Positions 1 to 9,362 of a stretch of 64,000 nt of DNA are shown one piece after another (within the stretch, counting starts at the first letter, position 1; every line of letters begins with the position of its first letter). The stretch is from Undaria pinnatifida (lineage: Eukaryota; Sar; Phaeophyceae; Laminariales; Alariaceae). Below the pieces are notes generated by a model, which searched no databases, had not been told where the DNA came from, and saw only the letters and a program-made list of their open reading frames with translations. The DNA is taken from contig JABAKD010000020.1 in NCBI GenBank assembly GCA_012845835.1, forward strand, positions 4,796,720 through 4,860,719. The letters are read 5' to 3'. The position numbers and the translations under genes are program-made.

Positions 1-165
1 ATTTTTCGATAACGCCTGGTAATACCGAAATACAAGGGCAAGGACACGAGACACTAAATGCCCGGCCGAGCGACGTCGCCCCGCCACTACTGACGTTTAC
101 AAGGCACACCCGCCACTCGTAAATACCTGGAAAAAAAAAGCAAACCCCTTTTCCAGGTCTCCATT

Positions 166-275
166 TGATCCATACTACGATAGAGGTGCACCACTTTTTT
201 TCTCAATACTACCCCTTAATTTGGAACCTAAAGACCTCTCCCAAAAACGGATTTGGAGAAAAATACAACTGGTAC
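166..275 (-). mobile_element. MITE family A, copy 1, left part
   Basis: This non-coding terminal-inverted-repeat element starts with CTACGATAGAGGTGCACCAC, which matches in inverted orientation the ends of the copies at 34128-34489 and 36965-37268. The copy is cut at 272-275 (GTAC) by the Ty3/gypsy element and resumes after 7785. It is therefore older than the retrotransposon inside it. No coding capacity is seen. Superfamily is not assigned because no clean target duplication is visible. Confidence 0.65.
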
Positions 276-730
276 TATGGAGCCTGGCCTCTCACGGATC
301 CTGGTGTCGAAGTGGAGAGGGCGGTCCCCGAGGTCTATTGCTCGTCTCGTAGCTGGCGTCGGAGCGGAGAGGGCGTCGCGCAGCTGAAGTCGAAGCGGAG
401 AGGGCGTCGACGAGCTGAAGTCGGAGCGGAGAGGGCGTCGCGGTGCTGAGGTCCCTTGACGATCGCCTTCACAGCGGGCGCTCGCTGAAACCTTTCTTTC
501 TTAGATGCAGCAAGGAGATGCTAAAGCTAGAGTGACGGTGGGCTTATGCCCTCTCGTCATGCGGCGGGATCATCTTTCGGTGGCTGACCTTCCGAGGGTC
601 GGGTCAACGCCGTCTGTGACGGGTGACACCGCTCGCGATCCGGGATCGTGTATTGCCTGACCAGTGACGTGTCCTCTCGCGCATGCGTGTACGAGATCTA
701 CGGCAGGTATCTACGACCCTGTCTTCCACA
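276..730 (-). repeat. 3' LTR of the Ty3/gypsy element
   Basis: Direct repeat of 7298-7781. On the minus strand it begins TGTGGAAGACAGG and ends CCATA, so it is TG...TA and not TG...CA. It contains short GC-rich tandem units around GAGCGGAGAGGGCGTCG, and their number differs between the two LTRs and accounts for the length difference (455 against 484 bp). Confidence 0.9.
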
Positions 731-1514
731 TCACCCCCTTTGTATTCGCTGCAAGCCCATCTTAGCTAGGGATGGTATTGTAGCGGTCATCGGGAGGATG
801 ACAAATTTAGGAAACGGGGTGTCGATTTATCGGATCGAGACACAGCAGCTGTTATATGCGTGCATCCACTCCTTATAACTGACATGTTGAGCAAACACGG
901 GTGTGAAATACTGGTCCAGCGAAGATGCTTACATTTTCGAGTTTGCATGCTGACAGCGTATACTGGAGTTGTATGAGTTTCCAAATATTATCTCAGCGCA
1001 CGTATTCCGTGTGGCCACACGTACTGGTGCGCCCCTCGTGGTTGCTGTTATGGTAACCACGGGCAGCTGTTTCGTGATTTCTCTTTTGTGGCGGGTCCGC
1101 CTAGATATTTTCACTCGGAGTCGGCTCGGTTGATCTAGGTGCATCAACGTGTGACTTCGTTTTAGGTGGGGCGAAGTCGCGTGGGTCTCATTCCCCGTGT
1201 GTGTTTAGTGTTCGAACAATTTTGTGGCTTGACGGTGGTGTTGTTTTGTCCCGTTTGGAACAGAGTGTCGGGCACGGGCATGAAGTGTCACGCTCCTTAC
1301 AGCCTCTCCCCGTTGGGTACAACAACTTTCTTCACGTCTCGCGTGCCCGGAATGCCGGGTAGAGTGCCCGTCAGATCATGGTAGACACGAGTGTGTACTA
1401 CCATGTCTGCTGGTGCTACTCTCATCACCGTTGTTGACTCTTGTGCCTACAGCTGAGCCAACTGTGTTTTCCAACTTGTTCGTTATTCGGTTACGTCGCG
1501 GAGCATCTGAGAAT

Positions 1515-2681
1515 CTATTTGCGCTGTCTCAATTCGTGCTCGTTCCCGCTCGTGAGTCGTACTCTATACACCACTGGTGATAATTGATGATTGTGAGCAA
1601 ACGACATACGGTCCTCGCCATGGTAAAATAGCAGTTTCGGGTTGGGCCCATCCGAATCCTGGTAAGGTCTGTACACGAGTACTTCCTGTCCAGGTTTGAA
1701 CACCGGGTACGGTTCAAGTTTGCTATTCTGTTCTGCCTGTCTGCACACGCTCGGTTAGGTTTCGGCGTGCGAGCTCAAAAGCGATTTGCAATTTGTCCCG
1801 TGTGTTTGTGCGAATTTCTCGGTGTCTGCTGTTCTTCCTACATGAGGAATACCGAGGATTATATCGACTGGGAGTCGGGGTTGTCGTCCGAACATCAAGA
1901 AGAATGATGTCTCATGCATCGTTGCACGAAAACTAGTGTTGTGCGCTAGCTGTACAAACGGTAAGAGAGTGGCCCAGTTACTTTAATCGATTGCACTGTG
2001 CATTGCTAGCATGCTGTGCATCGTTGAGTGCACCCGTTCGGACACTGAATTCCCCTGCGGCCGGTACGGCGTTGTGCGGGTCTTTTTGTATGCGAGTATT
2101 TGTTGCAGCTGGCATATCACCTTATTCTCGAATTCGGGGCCTTGGTCGCTATGCAAGATTTCTGGTGGGCCGAAAATGCTGATTACTCTCTCAATTATGG
2201 CATTGGCTACTGTTTCGGCCGTTTCATTACGTACCGGCAACAGCACCGCAAACCTCGTCAGGTGGTCCATCATCGAGAGAACGTATTTACATTCGATCCC
2301 TGCGGCTGAAGTTGATACCGATTTGAACTCTACTAACTCAACCGATATTCGTTGAAATGGCCGCTCGACAGGTAAATGGCCTGTCGGAAGTTTGGGCATG
2401 TTGCGTGCTGTATTTCGTCGTTAACAATCTTGGCATTTTTCGCACCACTATCGTACGTCGCGGCTGATGGTGGGCCACCAATATGTCTGGCGGATTTTTT
2501 CATAAGTTGGGCGAAATGCGAGGTGTCCTCCGGATAGAACGTAATCGTGGTAGGCGTGCAGAACTAATCCAACAAGGACCTCTGGTACTACGAGTTGATC
2601 GCGGAAGGTGCTTCGTTTTCGAAGATATCCCGGAAGGTACGATATAAACAACAGCCCGTCCTGCACTGAATAGTAATACAT
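1515..2681 (-). pseudogene. Integrase region of the Ty3/gypsy fossil
   Basis: Minus-strand fragments resemble, from right to left, the zinc-binding HHCC part (HAYHDYVLSGGHL, TYWWPTISRDV), the catalytic core (SMMDHLTRFAVLLPV, then HSDQGPEFEN and PYRPQGNSVSERVHS) and a C-terminal part (FKPGQEVLVYRP). It is a fossil in more than one frame and is described only as a part of the element. Confidence 0.85.
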
Positions 2682-2803
2682 GGTTGTTTTCGTTTATTTC
2701 TCGGGTAGTGGTGCGTCTGCGTGTTGTATGTAGTGGATGTACCGTCCGTACTCCATTGTTTGTGCTGAGCGGAGTTTTTCTTGATCGACGGACATATAAC
2801 ATT

Positions 2804-4446
2804 GGGCAGTGGCCAAAACAAGGTGCACCTTGTCGGTAAATGGTCAAAGTAAGGTGCAGGCTGGAACGGCACAAAACGCAAGACGCCTGAGGCTGAAAAG
2901 GGCCACATGGTTGGTCGAAATAGCATCGCACCCTCCATAGGCCGCCTTGTCGGACGGTGCACCTTGCAGAGGCCACTCCGCTCGCCACGCCACCTTGCTT
3001 GGTCGCCGGCGGCACCTTGTTTTGGCCACCGCAAGCTAGGCTGTTCGCTCAAACGACCAACCCATGTCAGACCTCTCGCCAACACCGCGCAGGTGACGTG
3101 GACGCATACGTCCACACGCACGCGCATGCGGACGAACTTTTGGGGCCGCAGGATTCTCTCTCTCTCTCTCTCTCTCTGCCTCACACCACACCACACGCGC
3201 ACCACACGTACACCAAAAGCACCATGAGCGCCGTAGGCGCCGATGGGCCGCCCGCACCACAACATCATCTCCTGCACCAACGGCTGTGACTGCGTTTGTG
3301 GTCCAGTTTGAGCAGTTGTTGTCCAGCACAGAGTACATTTCACCACTACTACGAAACTACCAATACACCTAGACTCTGCTGTAGCTGCTACTACTGTTTG
3401 TGTAGACCAGAGTCTAGATCTCATATGTAGTCCACTTGAGAGCCGTATGTAGATATACCCACTTTTGTTTCGCCCTATATCGTACTTTGAAGTATTTAGA
3501 CCTGTACAGCAAGCGTAGCTCGTGGTTGACAAGTTTGCCAATGGTTGCCGTTCATCTCTCTCCCTCCTGGCCCATTTCGAGCGGCGTGGATGACAAAAAT
3601 CACGGAAACAAACAGACGCAAACCCGCCGTCCCTTCCTGGCGAGTACACTTTCGGTACTTGGACGCTCGCGTGTAGGCCCGAATTTGGAGATAGCGCTGC
3701 AGTAGTCTATACCCGCTACAATCGCAGGGAACGGGTGTGCTGTCGCAGGGCGCGCCGCTACAATTGTAACGATATAGGGCGAAACAAAAGTGGGTATATC
3801 TACATACGGCTCTCAAGTGGACTACATATGAGATCTAGACTCTGGTCTACACAAACAGTAGTAGCAGCTACAGCAGAGTCTAGGTGTATTGGTAGTTTCG
3901 TAGTAGTGGTGAAATGTACTCTGTGCTGGACAACAACTGCTCAAACTGGACCACAAACGCAGTCACAGCCGTTGGTGCAGGAGATGATGTTGTGGTGCGG
4001 GCGGCCCATCGGCGCCTACGGCGCTCATGGTGCTTTTGGTGTACGTGTGGTGCGCGTGTGGTGTGGTGTGAGGCAGAGAGAGAGAGAGAGAGAGAATCCT
4101 GCGGCCCCAAAAGTTCGTCCGCATGCGCGTGCGTGTGGACGTATGCGTCCACGTCACCTGCGCGGTGTTGGCGAGAGGTCTGACATGGGTTGGTCGTTTG
4201 AGCGAACAGCCTAGCTTGCGGTGGCCAAAACAAGGTGCCGCCGGCGACCAAGCAAGGTGGCGTGGCGAGCGGAGTGGCCTCTGCAAGGTGCACCGTCCGA
4301 CAAGGCGGCCTATGGAGGGTGCGATGCTATTTCGACCAATCATGTGGCTCTATTCAGCCTCAGGCGTCTTGCGTTTTGTGCCGTTCCAGCCTGCACCTTA
4401 CTTTGACCATTTACCGACAAGGTGCACCTTGTTTTGGCCACTGCCC
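2804..4446. mobile_element. Fold-back DNA element with long TIRs, MULE-like
   Basis: Two nearly identical inverted arms (2804-3482 and 3770-4446, about 680 bp each) flank a 287-bp centre. The ends begin GGGCAGTGGCCAAAACAAGG. The 9-bp sequence TATAACATT is duplicated at both sides (2795-2803 and 4447-4455). A 9-bp duplication with long TIRs is typical of Mutator-like elements. No transposase is visible, so the element would be non-autonomous. Its insertion separates the RNase H and integrase regions of the gypsy element. The CT/GA microsatellite in each arm (about 3155-3178 and 4075-4095) is mirrored. The long open frames across the arms are mirror images of each other and look non-coding. Confidence 0.85.
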
Positions 4447-4455
4447 TATAACATT

Positions 4456-6196
4456 TGTCGCGCTCACGAATACTGATTTCACACTAAAGAGCTCTCTATT
4501 GACGCGTACTGGTTCTAGGTTAGCCAGTTTGTCGGCGGAGATCTGATATGGTCGGGCAACACGGGCTGTTTGTAGCTTGGGGTCATCTGGTACATTGCGG
4601 CAAATGGGCGCGAGGGACGGCACAGCTACTTCTTGCTGGTGCTTGAATGCAAACATTCGTGAAAATGTGTCCGGTACGACGTGTAGTTTACCTGGTTTGT
4701 GTTGGACGGTGAAGTCAAAATACTGCAACGATATTGCCCAGCGTCTTGACATGTTCCATGTATCTTGCATTGAGTATGGGTATCGCAGGGCCGCGCGGTC
4801 TGTTACACACAAAATGTCGTCCCCATAAATAAGGTCTCCAGTGCTGGATGGCCAAGACCACGGCATAACATTCTTTGCGCGTAGCAAAGTAGTGGCGCTG
4901 GCTGTCGTTATAGCGTTGACTGAAGTATGCGATTATTACGAGGTCATCGCCTCTCTGCTGGGCGAGGAATGCGCCTGCGATTGCTTCTGAGGCGTCAACG
5001 TGTATCACAAAGTCTTTAAAAAAACCGGGAAATTGAAGTACGGGCGCCTGAGTGAGCAATTGTTTCACAGTTGCGCACGCCTGATCGTGTTCTGGTCTCC
5101 AACATTTAGCGGCTTCTTTGGCGGCCTCTTTTTTCGGGAGGGCTACCACGGGTGCTATGATACCGGCTAAGTTAGGTATAAACTTGCGTACAAAGTTAAC
5201 CATTCCTAGTACTGACCGCAACTCCTTGATGGTTTTAGGCGTCGGCAAGTCAAGTATAGCTTTTACGCGATCGTCACCGATCCCAATACCGCCGGCCGTC
5301 AGTGTGTGTCCCACGTATTCACTTCTCGGGGGCCAAACTGTACTTTCGTGGTTTGAGGGTGAGGCCGGCTGCTTGCAAGGATTTGAATATATTTTGTAGC
5401 ACCTGTAAGTGGCCTGTCCAGGTGGATGAACAACATATACAGTCGTTCATATAAACCAAGAGACCACTTTTTCGATCAAAATGTGCAAAAGCTAGTGACA
5501 ATTCGCGAGAACAGAAACGGCGCGTTCGCTATACCGAAGGGTAGGCGTTTGAAAACCCACTTCCCGTTTTGCGTGACAAAAGCAGTTTTATCTTGTTCGC
5601 TCTCTGCGACTGCTATTTGGTGCTAAGCATTTTGTACGTCACACAACAGTTATATAACATGCTCCTCCGACCGTGTCAAGGTGGCTTTCTAAATTAGGCA
5701 TAGGCCAGGACTTTTTGATCAGATTTGTATTTATGGTCGACCTGTAATCTACGCAGAACCGTGGAGTGCCGTCTGATTTTGCGACAATAGCTACTGCGGA
5801 ACCCCAGGGACTAGGGCGCTGTTCGATGATTCCATCTTGTTCCATCTGGTTCACGCACTTGTCGATAGTCTCCTGTACGCGTGGGTTTGCACGGTACGGG
5901 ATTCTATTGACAGGCCGTGTTCCTGGTTCAAGAGGAAACGTTGCTTCGGCTAGGGTACATCTGCCTAGCTCTTGAGGTGACAAGGACAAAACGCTGCGAT
6001 ATTTCGTGCATAGAGTAAGTACTTGTTCGCATTCGGCAAGTGTAAACGTGTTTTTATCAAATGCTCGAGTAACTGCTGCACGAAGTTCGTTGCGCGTGGA
6101 TTCCGTAGTCTTGCTGTCTGTATGGATTGCACAGGTCGTTTTGTCCAGGGCTACCGATACGGGCGCGATGTGTCCTAGCAAGGTGTTCCGTTTCAA
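4456..6196 (-). pseudogene. Reverse transcriptase-RNase H region of the Ty3/gypsy fossil
   Basis: Minus-strand pieces resemble reverse transcriptase (FPLEPGTRPVNRIPYRANP, then CVNQMEQDGIIEQRPSPWGS, then PRFCVDYRS), the connection region (SVLGMVNFVRKFIPNLA) and RNase H (DFVIHVDASEAIAGAFLAQQ, YFATRKECYAVVLAI). The part of the element beyond RNase H lies on the other side of the inserted fold-back element. Broken fossil in several frames. Confidence 0.88.
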
Positions 6197-6316
6197 GTAT
6201 ACGTAATGGGTGGGACGGGTTCGCGATCTGGACTACTGCTGTTTCATCAGCGGCCGACCAGTGACTCACTGTACGAGCAACTATAATATTTTGAAAAGCT
6301 TCAAGTACGGCGGACG

Positions 6317-6546
6317 ATTCGATGTCTTCGAACGTGACGATCAGTGGTTCAATGAGTGCAGCAGTGGTCCCTGTGTCAATGAGTGCAGCAGTGGTCCCTG
6401 TGGGTGCGGACGATTCGATGTCTTCGAACGTGACGATGAGTGGTTCAATGAGTGCAGCAGTGGACTCTGTGGATGTGGACGATTCGATGTCTTCGAACGT
6501 GACGATGAATGGTTCAATGAGTGCAGCAGTGGTCTCTGTGGGTACT
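6317..6546 (-). repeat. In-frame tandem repeat of about 66 bp
   Basis: Three to four copies of a unit containing GATTCGATGTCTTCGAACGT and GTTCAATGAGTGCAGCAGTG. On the minus strand the unit encodes a repeated peptide of the type TTAALIEPLIVTFEDIESS. It lies between the protease-like and reverse transcriptase regions of the gypsy element. One unit is shorter than the others. Confidence 0.8.
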
Positions 6547-6573
6547 GTCGCTGATTCTACTTGTACTGCCATC

Positions 6574-6849
6574 TCACTCTGGGGGGGGATTGCAACATCT
6601 GTGTCGCAACACGACTGGTACCGACTCTATACCAGTGTTAACTGAGACTACGGAGCACTGAGCTGCCGCAGTGTTTTCGGGGTGTGCTGTCAAGTTTACT
6701 CTACGATGAGATGCTTTGATCGTCACTTGAGAGGTTTTGAATGACAATTGCTTTGTACTCCAGTCGATGACATCTCCGAAGGCGCCCATGATGGTGTTAT
6801 CGAGTAGCATAATCTCTGGCCCTAAAGAGGGCCATACGAGCGCTTCCAC
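6574..6849 (-). pseudogene. Protease-like region of the Ty3/gypsy fossil
   Basis: The minus-strand peptide contains LLDNTIMGAFGDVIDWSTKQ, a segment of the kind seen just downstream of the aspartic protease in gypsy polyproteins (hydrophobic loop, D-W, then a strand). The position immediately upstream of the reverse transcriptase agrees. The protease assignment rests mainly on position. Confidence 0.5.
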
Positions 6850-7263
6850 AAGTACATGCAGACAACCAGTCGAATACTGTAACAGACTTAGAAATAAGCA
6901 GCAGGTTCCGAGTGTTCGAGCAGTACCGTGTGGAGTTGGACCAGCCGTAGAAACAGCAGAGTCGAGAAGAGTAGTCAGCGTCAGAATGATACGTTTTCAC
7001 TTTCCGTGATACCGCAAGCGTTGTATGTTTTTGCTGCGTCCCGCAAACGAGAAAGTTAAACATCAAGTTTCATTATCATGCAACGCTAACGGAGAAACGC
7101 ACTTTGATGCTTTCCACGCGTCTGCCATGAGTGGGTATCCCAGATATCCCACAGCTCTCAACTCGACGTTAAAGCGCGTACGAGTGAACGCCAGAGTCAA
7201 TGATTATCCGGCGTAAAATGTCACGATTGACACCGCAACCGCGTTCAGGTCGTCATATATTTG

Positions 7264-7296
7264 TACTCGTGGGTTCGAATCCCACGGTGGTCACCA
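7264..7296 (-). other. tRNA-type primer-binding site
   Basis: One base inside the LTR edge at 7298, the plus strand shows a tRNA 3' half: a T-arm (GTGGGTTCGAATCCCAC, perfect 5-bp stem), the acceptor strand GGTGGTC, discriminator A and CCA at 7294-7296. On the minus strand it therefore reads TGG followed by the complement of a tRNA 3' end. The match spans the whole T-arm, which is longer than the usual 18-nt site. The tRNA identity is not assigned. Confidence 0.85.
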
Positions 7297-7297
7297 C

Positions 7298-7781
7298 TAT
7301 GGAACCTAGCCTCTCACGGATCCTGGTGTCGAAGTGGAGAGGGCGGTCCCGGAGGTCTTGAGCTCGTCTCGTAGCTGGCGTCGGAGCGGAGAGGGCGTCG
7401 CGGAGCTAAGTCGAAGCGGAGAGAGCGTCGCGGAGCCGAAGTCGAAGCGGAGAGGGCGTCGCGAGCTGAAGTCGAAGCGGAGAGAGCATCGCGGTGCTGA
7501 GGTCCCTTGACGATCGCCTTCACAGCGGGCGCACGCTGAAACCTTTCTTTCTTAGATGCAGCAAGGAGATGCTAAAGCTAGAGTGACGGTGGGCTTATGC
7601 CCCCTCGTCATGCGTCGGGGTTATCTTTCGGTGGCTGACCTTCCGGAGGTCGGGTCAACGCCGTCTATGACGGGTGACACTGCTCGCGACCCGGGATCGT
7701 GTATTGCCTGACCGGTGACGTATCCTCTCGCGCATGCGTGTACGAGATTTACGATAGGTATCTACGACCCTGTCTTCCACA
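7298..7781 (-). repeat. 5' LTR of the Ty3/gypsy element
   Basis: Direct repeat of 276-730 with the same ends (plus strand TATGGA...CTTCCACA) and an extra copy of the internal GC-rich unit. It is followed by the target duplication GTAC and then by the remainder of MITE copy 1. Confidence 0.9.
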
Positions 7782-7785
7782 GTAC

Positions 7786-7949
7786 CGGATAAAAAATCCC
7801 ATGGCCTAGGTACACAACGAGAATCATGAAAAAAAAAGGCCTACCTGGTATATTTATTCTCTTTCCGACGATTTTGGGTTAAGGAGTTCCGTCATTCAGA
7901 AAACAAAATAGCCAAAAAAAGGTATACCTCTATGGTAGCACGCGTCTTT
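7786..7949 (-). mobile_element. MITE family A, copy 1, right part
   Basis: Continuation of the element at 166-275. It matches the reverse complement of 34140-34270 through the blocks CCTAGGTACACAACGAGAAT, CGACGATTTTGGGTTAAGGA and AGGTATACCTCTATGGTAGC. It ends near GTAGCACGCGTC, the inverted repeat of the left end. Confidence 0.65.
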
Positions 7950-8077
7950 TCCAAGGTAGATCCTGTAACGGTATATAATATGTACGTATAACCTTAATGA
8001 TGTGACCTTTAACCCCTTCAGAAGTGAAGTCCCGATTAAACTTGGAACTACAGCAGGGTTGGATGTATGTTTCGCAT

Positions 8078-8160
8078 ACAGAGTTAGATACATGATTCCC
8101 GTACAGAGTTAGATACATGTCTTCTGTACAGAGTTAGATACATGCTTCCGGTACAGAGTG
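8078..8160. repeat. 25-bp tandem repeat, 3.3 copies
   Basis: The unit ACAGAGTTAGATACATG plus an 8-bp variable tail repeats with exact 25-bp spacing. There are no spacers of constant length between distinct repeats and only three copies, so it is a minisatellite and not a CRISPR array. Confidence 0.9.
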
Positions 8161-8390
8161 CAATAGTAGATAAACAAACGTTCTATCATACAACCAGCGG
8201 GTGACACCCAAAGCGAACCTTTCGTCGGCGAAAGCTTCACCCAGACTGTCGACGACAGCAGCTTCCAATGCCGAAGCAGCAGCGCTCAGGTCACCCCCCG
8301 CGGCCACCACCGCCGCCCCAGCTTCCCCCGACACGCCCACCTCCGCGCGGACGTAGTTCACCAGCTTCACGCACCCGTAGAAATCAAGGT
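8161..8390 (-). CDS. Possible exon of an unrecognised gene
   Basis: On the minus strand a T-run followed by CATAG (acceptor-like, ending at 8391) precedes an open, GC-rich reading frame containing DLDFYGCVKLVNYVRAEVG, then an Ala-rich stretch and AVVDSLGEAFADERFALGV. The codon composition is unlike the AT-rich flanks. No convincing donor is seen before the 25-bp repeat, and no neighbouring exon was found, so it may be an exon relic. The family is not recognised and no function is proposed. Confidence 0.3.
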
Positions 8391-9057
8391 CTATGAATAT
8401 ATTGATTAAAAAAAAGGAAATGGCGTTTATATTTAGAAGGGGGCGAGGGGAGGGGAGGAGGACGAGGAGAACGAAGGGGGAGGGTACGTGACCGGATGGG
8501 AGGGGTGGTTAACATCGAACCGTCGAGCGCGAATTTCAACGTGCGACGTTTTTTTGTTTTTCAAGGCTTCGTGCGTATATTATGAATTGATGGATAGAAT
8601 TACCTTCCGCAATAAACGACAAAACGAAAAATAAGAATCGAGCACAGCTGGAGGCGGGCGGGTGGTACACAGTTCTACAGCAATAGAGCAACTGGACAAA
8701 AGGGCGGGAGCTTGAGTGAACGAACCAACAAGCGTGTCGTCGCAGCGGGATTATACTAGATGTAGCCGTGCTGCAACAGGTACCAGTGTAACAAAAGTTC
8801 AGCAGTTTTGGACGATTGCTGCGCTGCACACTACAGCTGTCGGCTGGCCAACCAAGCAATAATCGGAATGCCAACACTACGCACCTGGCACTCCTATAAT
8901 ACGATAGTTGTGCACCTAGTTTGTGGTCCAGCTGCTGTTAGCTACTATTAATAGACTACTATACTAGAGTACTATTAATATTAATAGATCACTAGGGTAC
9001 TATTATCTATACACAGACTGACACCATTTTTAAAAAATAATATTTGATATCACTTTT
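8391..9057. other. Unassigned stretch with a G-rich tract
   Basis: It contains a purine-rich G tract at about 8437-8510 and an AT-rich part (8935-9050) with repeated TATTAATAG words. No gene or defined element is recognised. Confidence 0.5.
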
Positions 9058-9362
9058 ACTCTCCAGCTCAACTCGTAGGAGGCTTTACCCTCGGCTACCT
9101 CCTGGACAAGCCGTTAGCCGTGGTCACAGGTGTCTTCCCTTCTCCCCCCGGTACTTGCCTTCATTTTTATCGCGCATAGGGTTCAACGTCCCCTCTCTGC
9201 AGCTTTTTATGCTTGTCCATCTGCATCGACTTTCGCCAACTCACGCTCTCGCGCTTTCGGCCTGTCGATTGTCAAGAATGAGCCTTCTGTGAGCTTCGAA
9301 CCTACGACCTCAATCGTTACGCCGCTTACTATTGGACCATTGGGGACGCCGATCTCGACTCT
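9058..9362 (-). mobile_element. tRNA-derived SINE, copy 1
   Basis: This sequence aligns over about 300 bp with 53529-53860 and 54951-55255. Shared blocks are CTCCAGCT, GCCGTGGTCACAG, TGTC followed by CCCTTCTCC, TCGCGCATA, and AACTCACGCTCTCGCGCTTT. The element reads on the minus strand: a tRNA-like head at the right end, with a B-box-like GGTTCGAAGC at about 9293-9303, and a body to the left ending near CTGGAGAGTAAAAG. It is the most diverged of the three in the head. Confidence 0.65.

Larger units (their letters stand above)
276..7781 (-). mobile_element. Ty3/gypsy LTR retrotransposon (fossil, nested)
   Basis: LTRs at 276-730 and 7298-7781 enclose minus-strand fragments in the order protease-like, reverse transcriptase, RNase H, integrase (zinc-binding part, core, C-terminal part), which is the Ty3/gypsy order. 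The target duplication is GTAC (272-275 and 7782-7785). A primer-binding site lies at 7264-7296, and a purine-rich tract (minus strand, AAAGGGGGTGA) abuts the LTR at 730. There is little room for gag between the primer site and the protease region, so gag looks absent or reduced. The element is broken, with coding pieces spread over several frames and a 1.64-kb DNA element inserted at 2804-4446. By eye the LTRs differ at about one base in twenty apart from a repeat-length difference, so the insertion is moderately old. Confidence 0.9.

Noticed and set aside
2588-4476. Large overlapping frames, including one of 353 codons on the minus strand
   Set aside because: Mirror-image frames over the two arms of the fold-back element; no domain likeness and both strands equally open.
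7264-7296. tRNA gene
   Set aside because: Only the 3' half is present, with encoded CCA directly beside an LTR, so it is a primer-binding site.
8078-8160. CRISPR-like regular repeats
   Set aside because: Only three direct 25-bp units with short variable tails in a eukaryotic context; a minisatellite.
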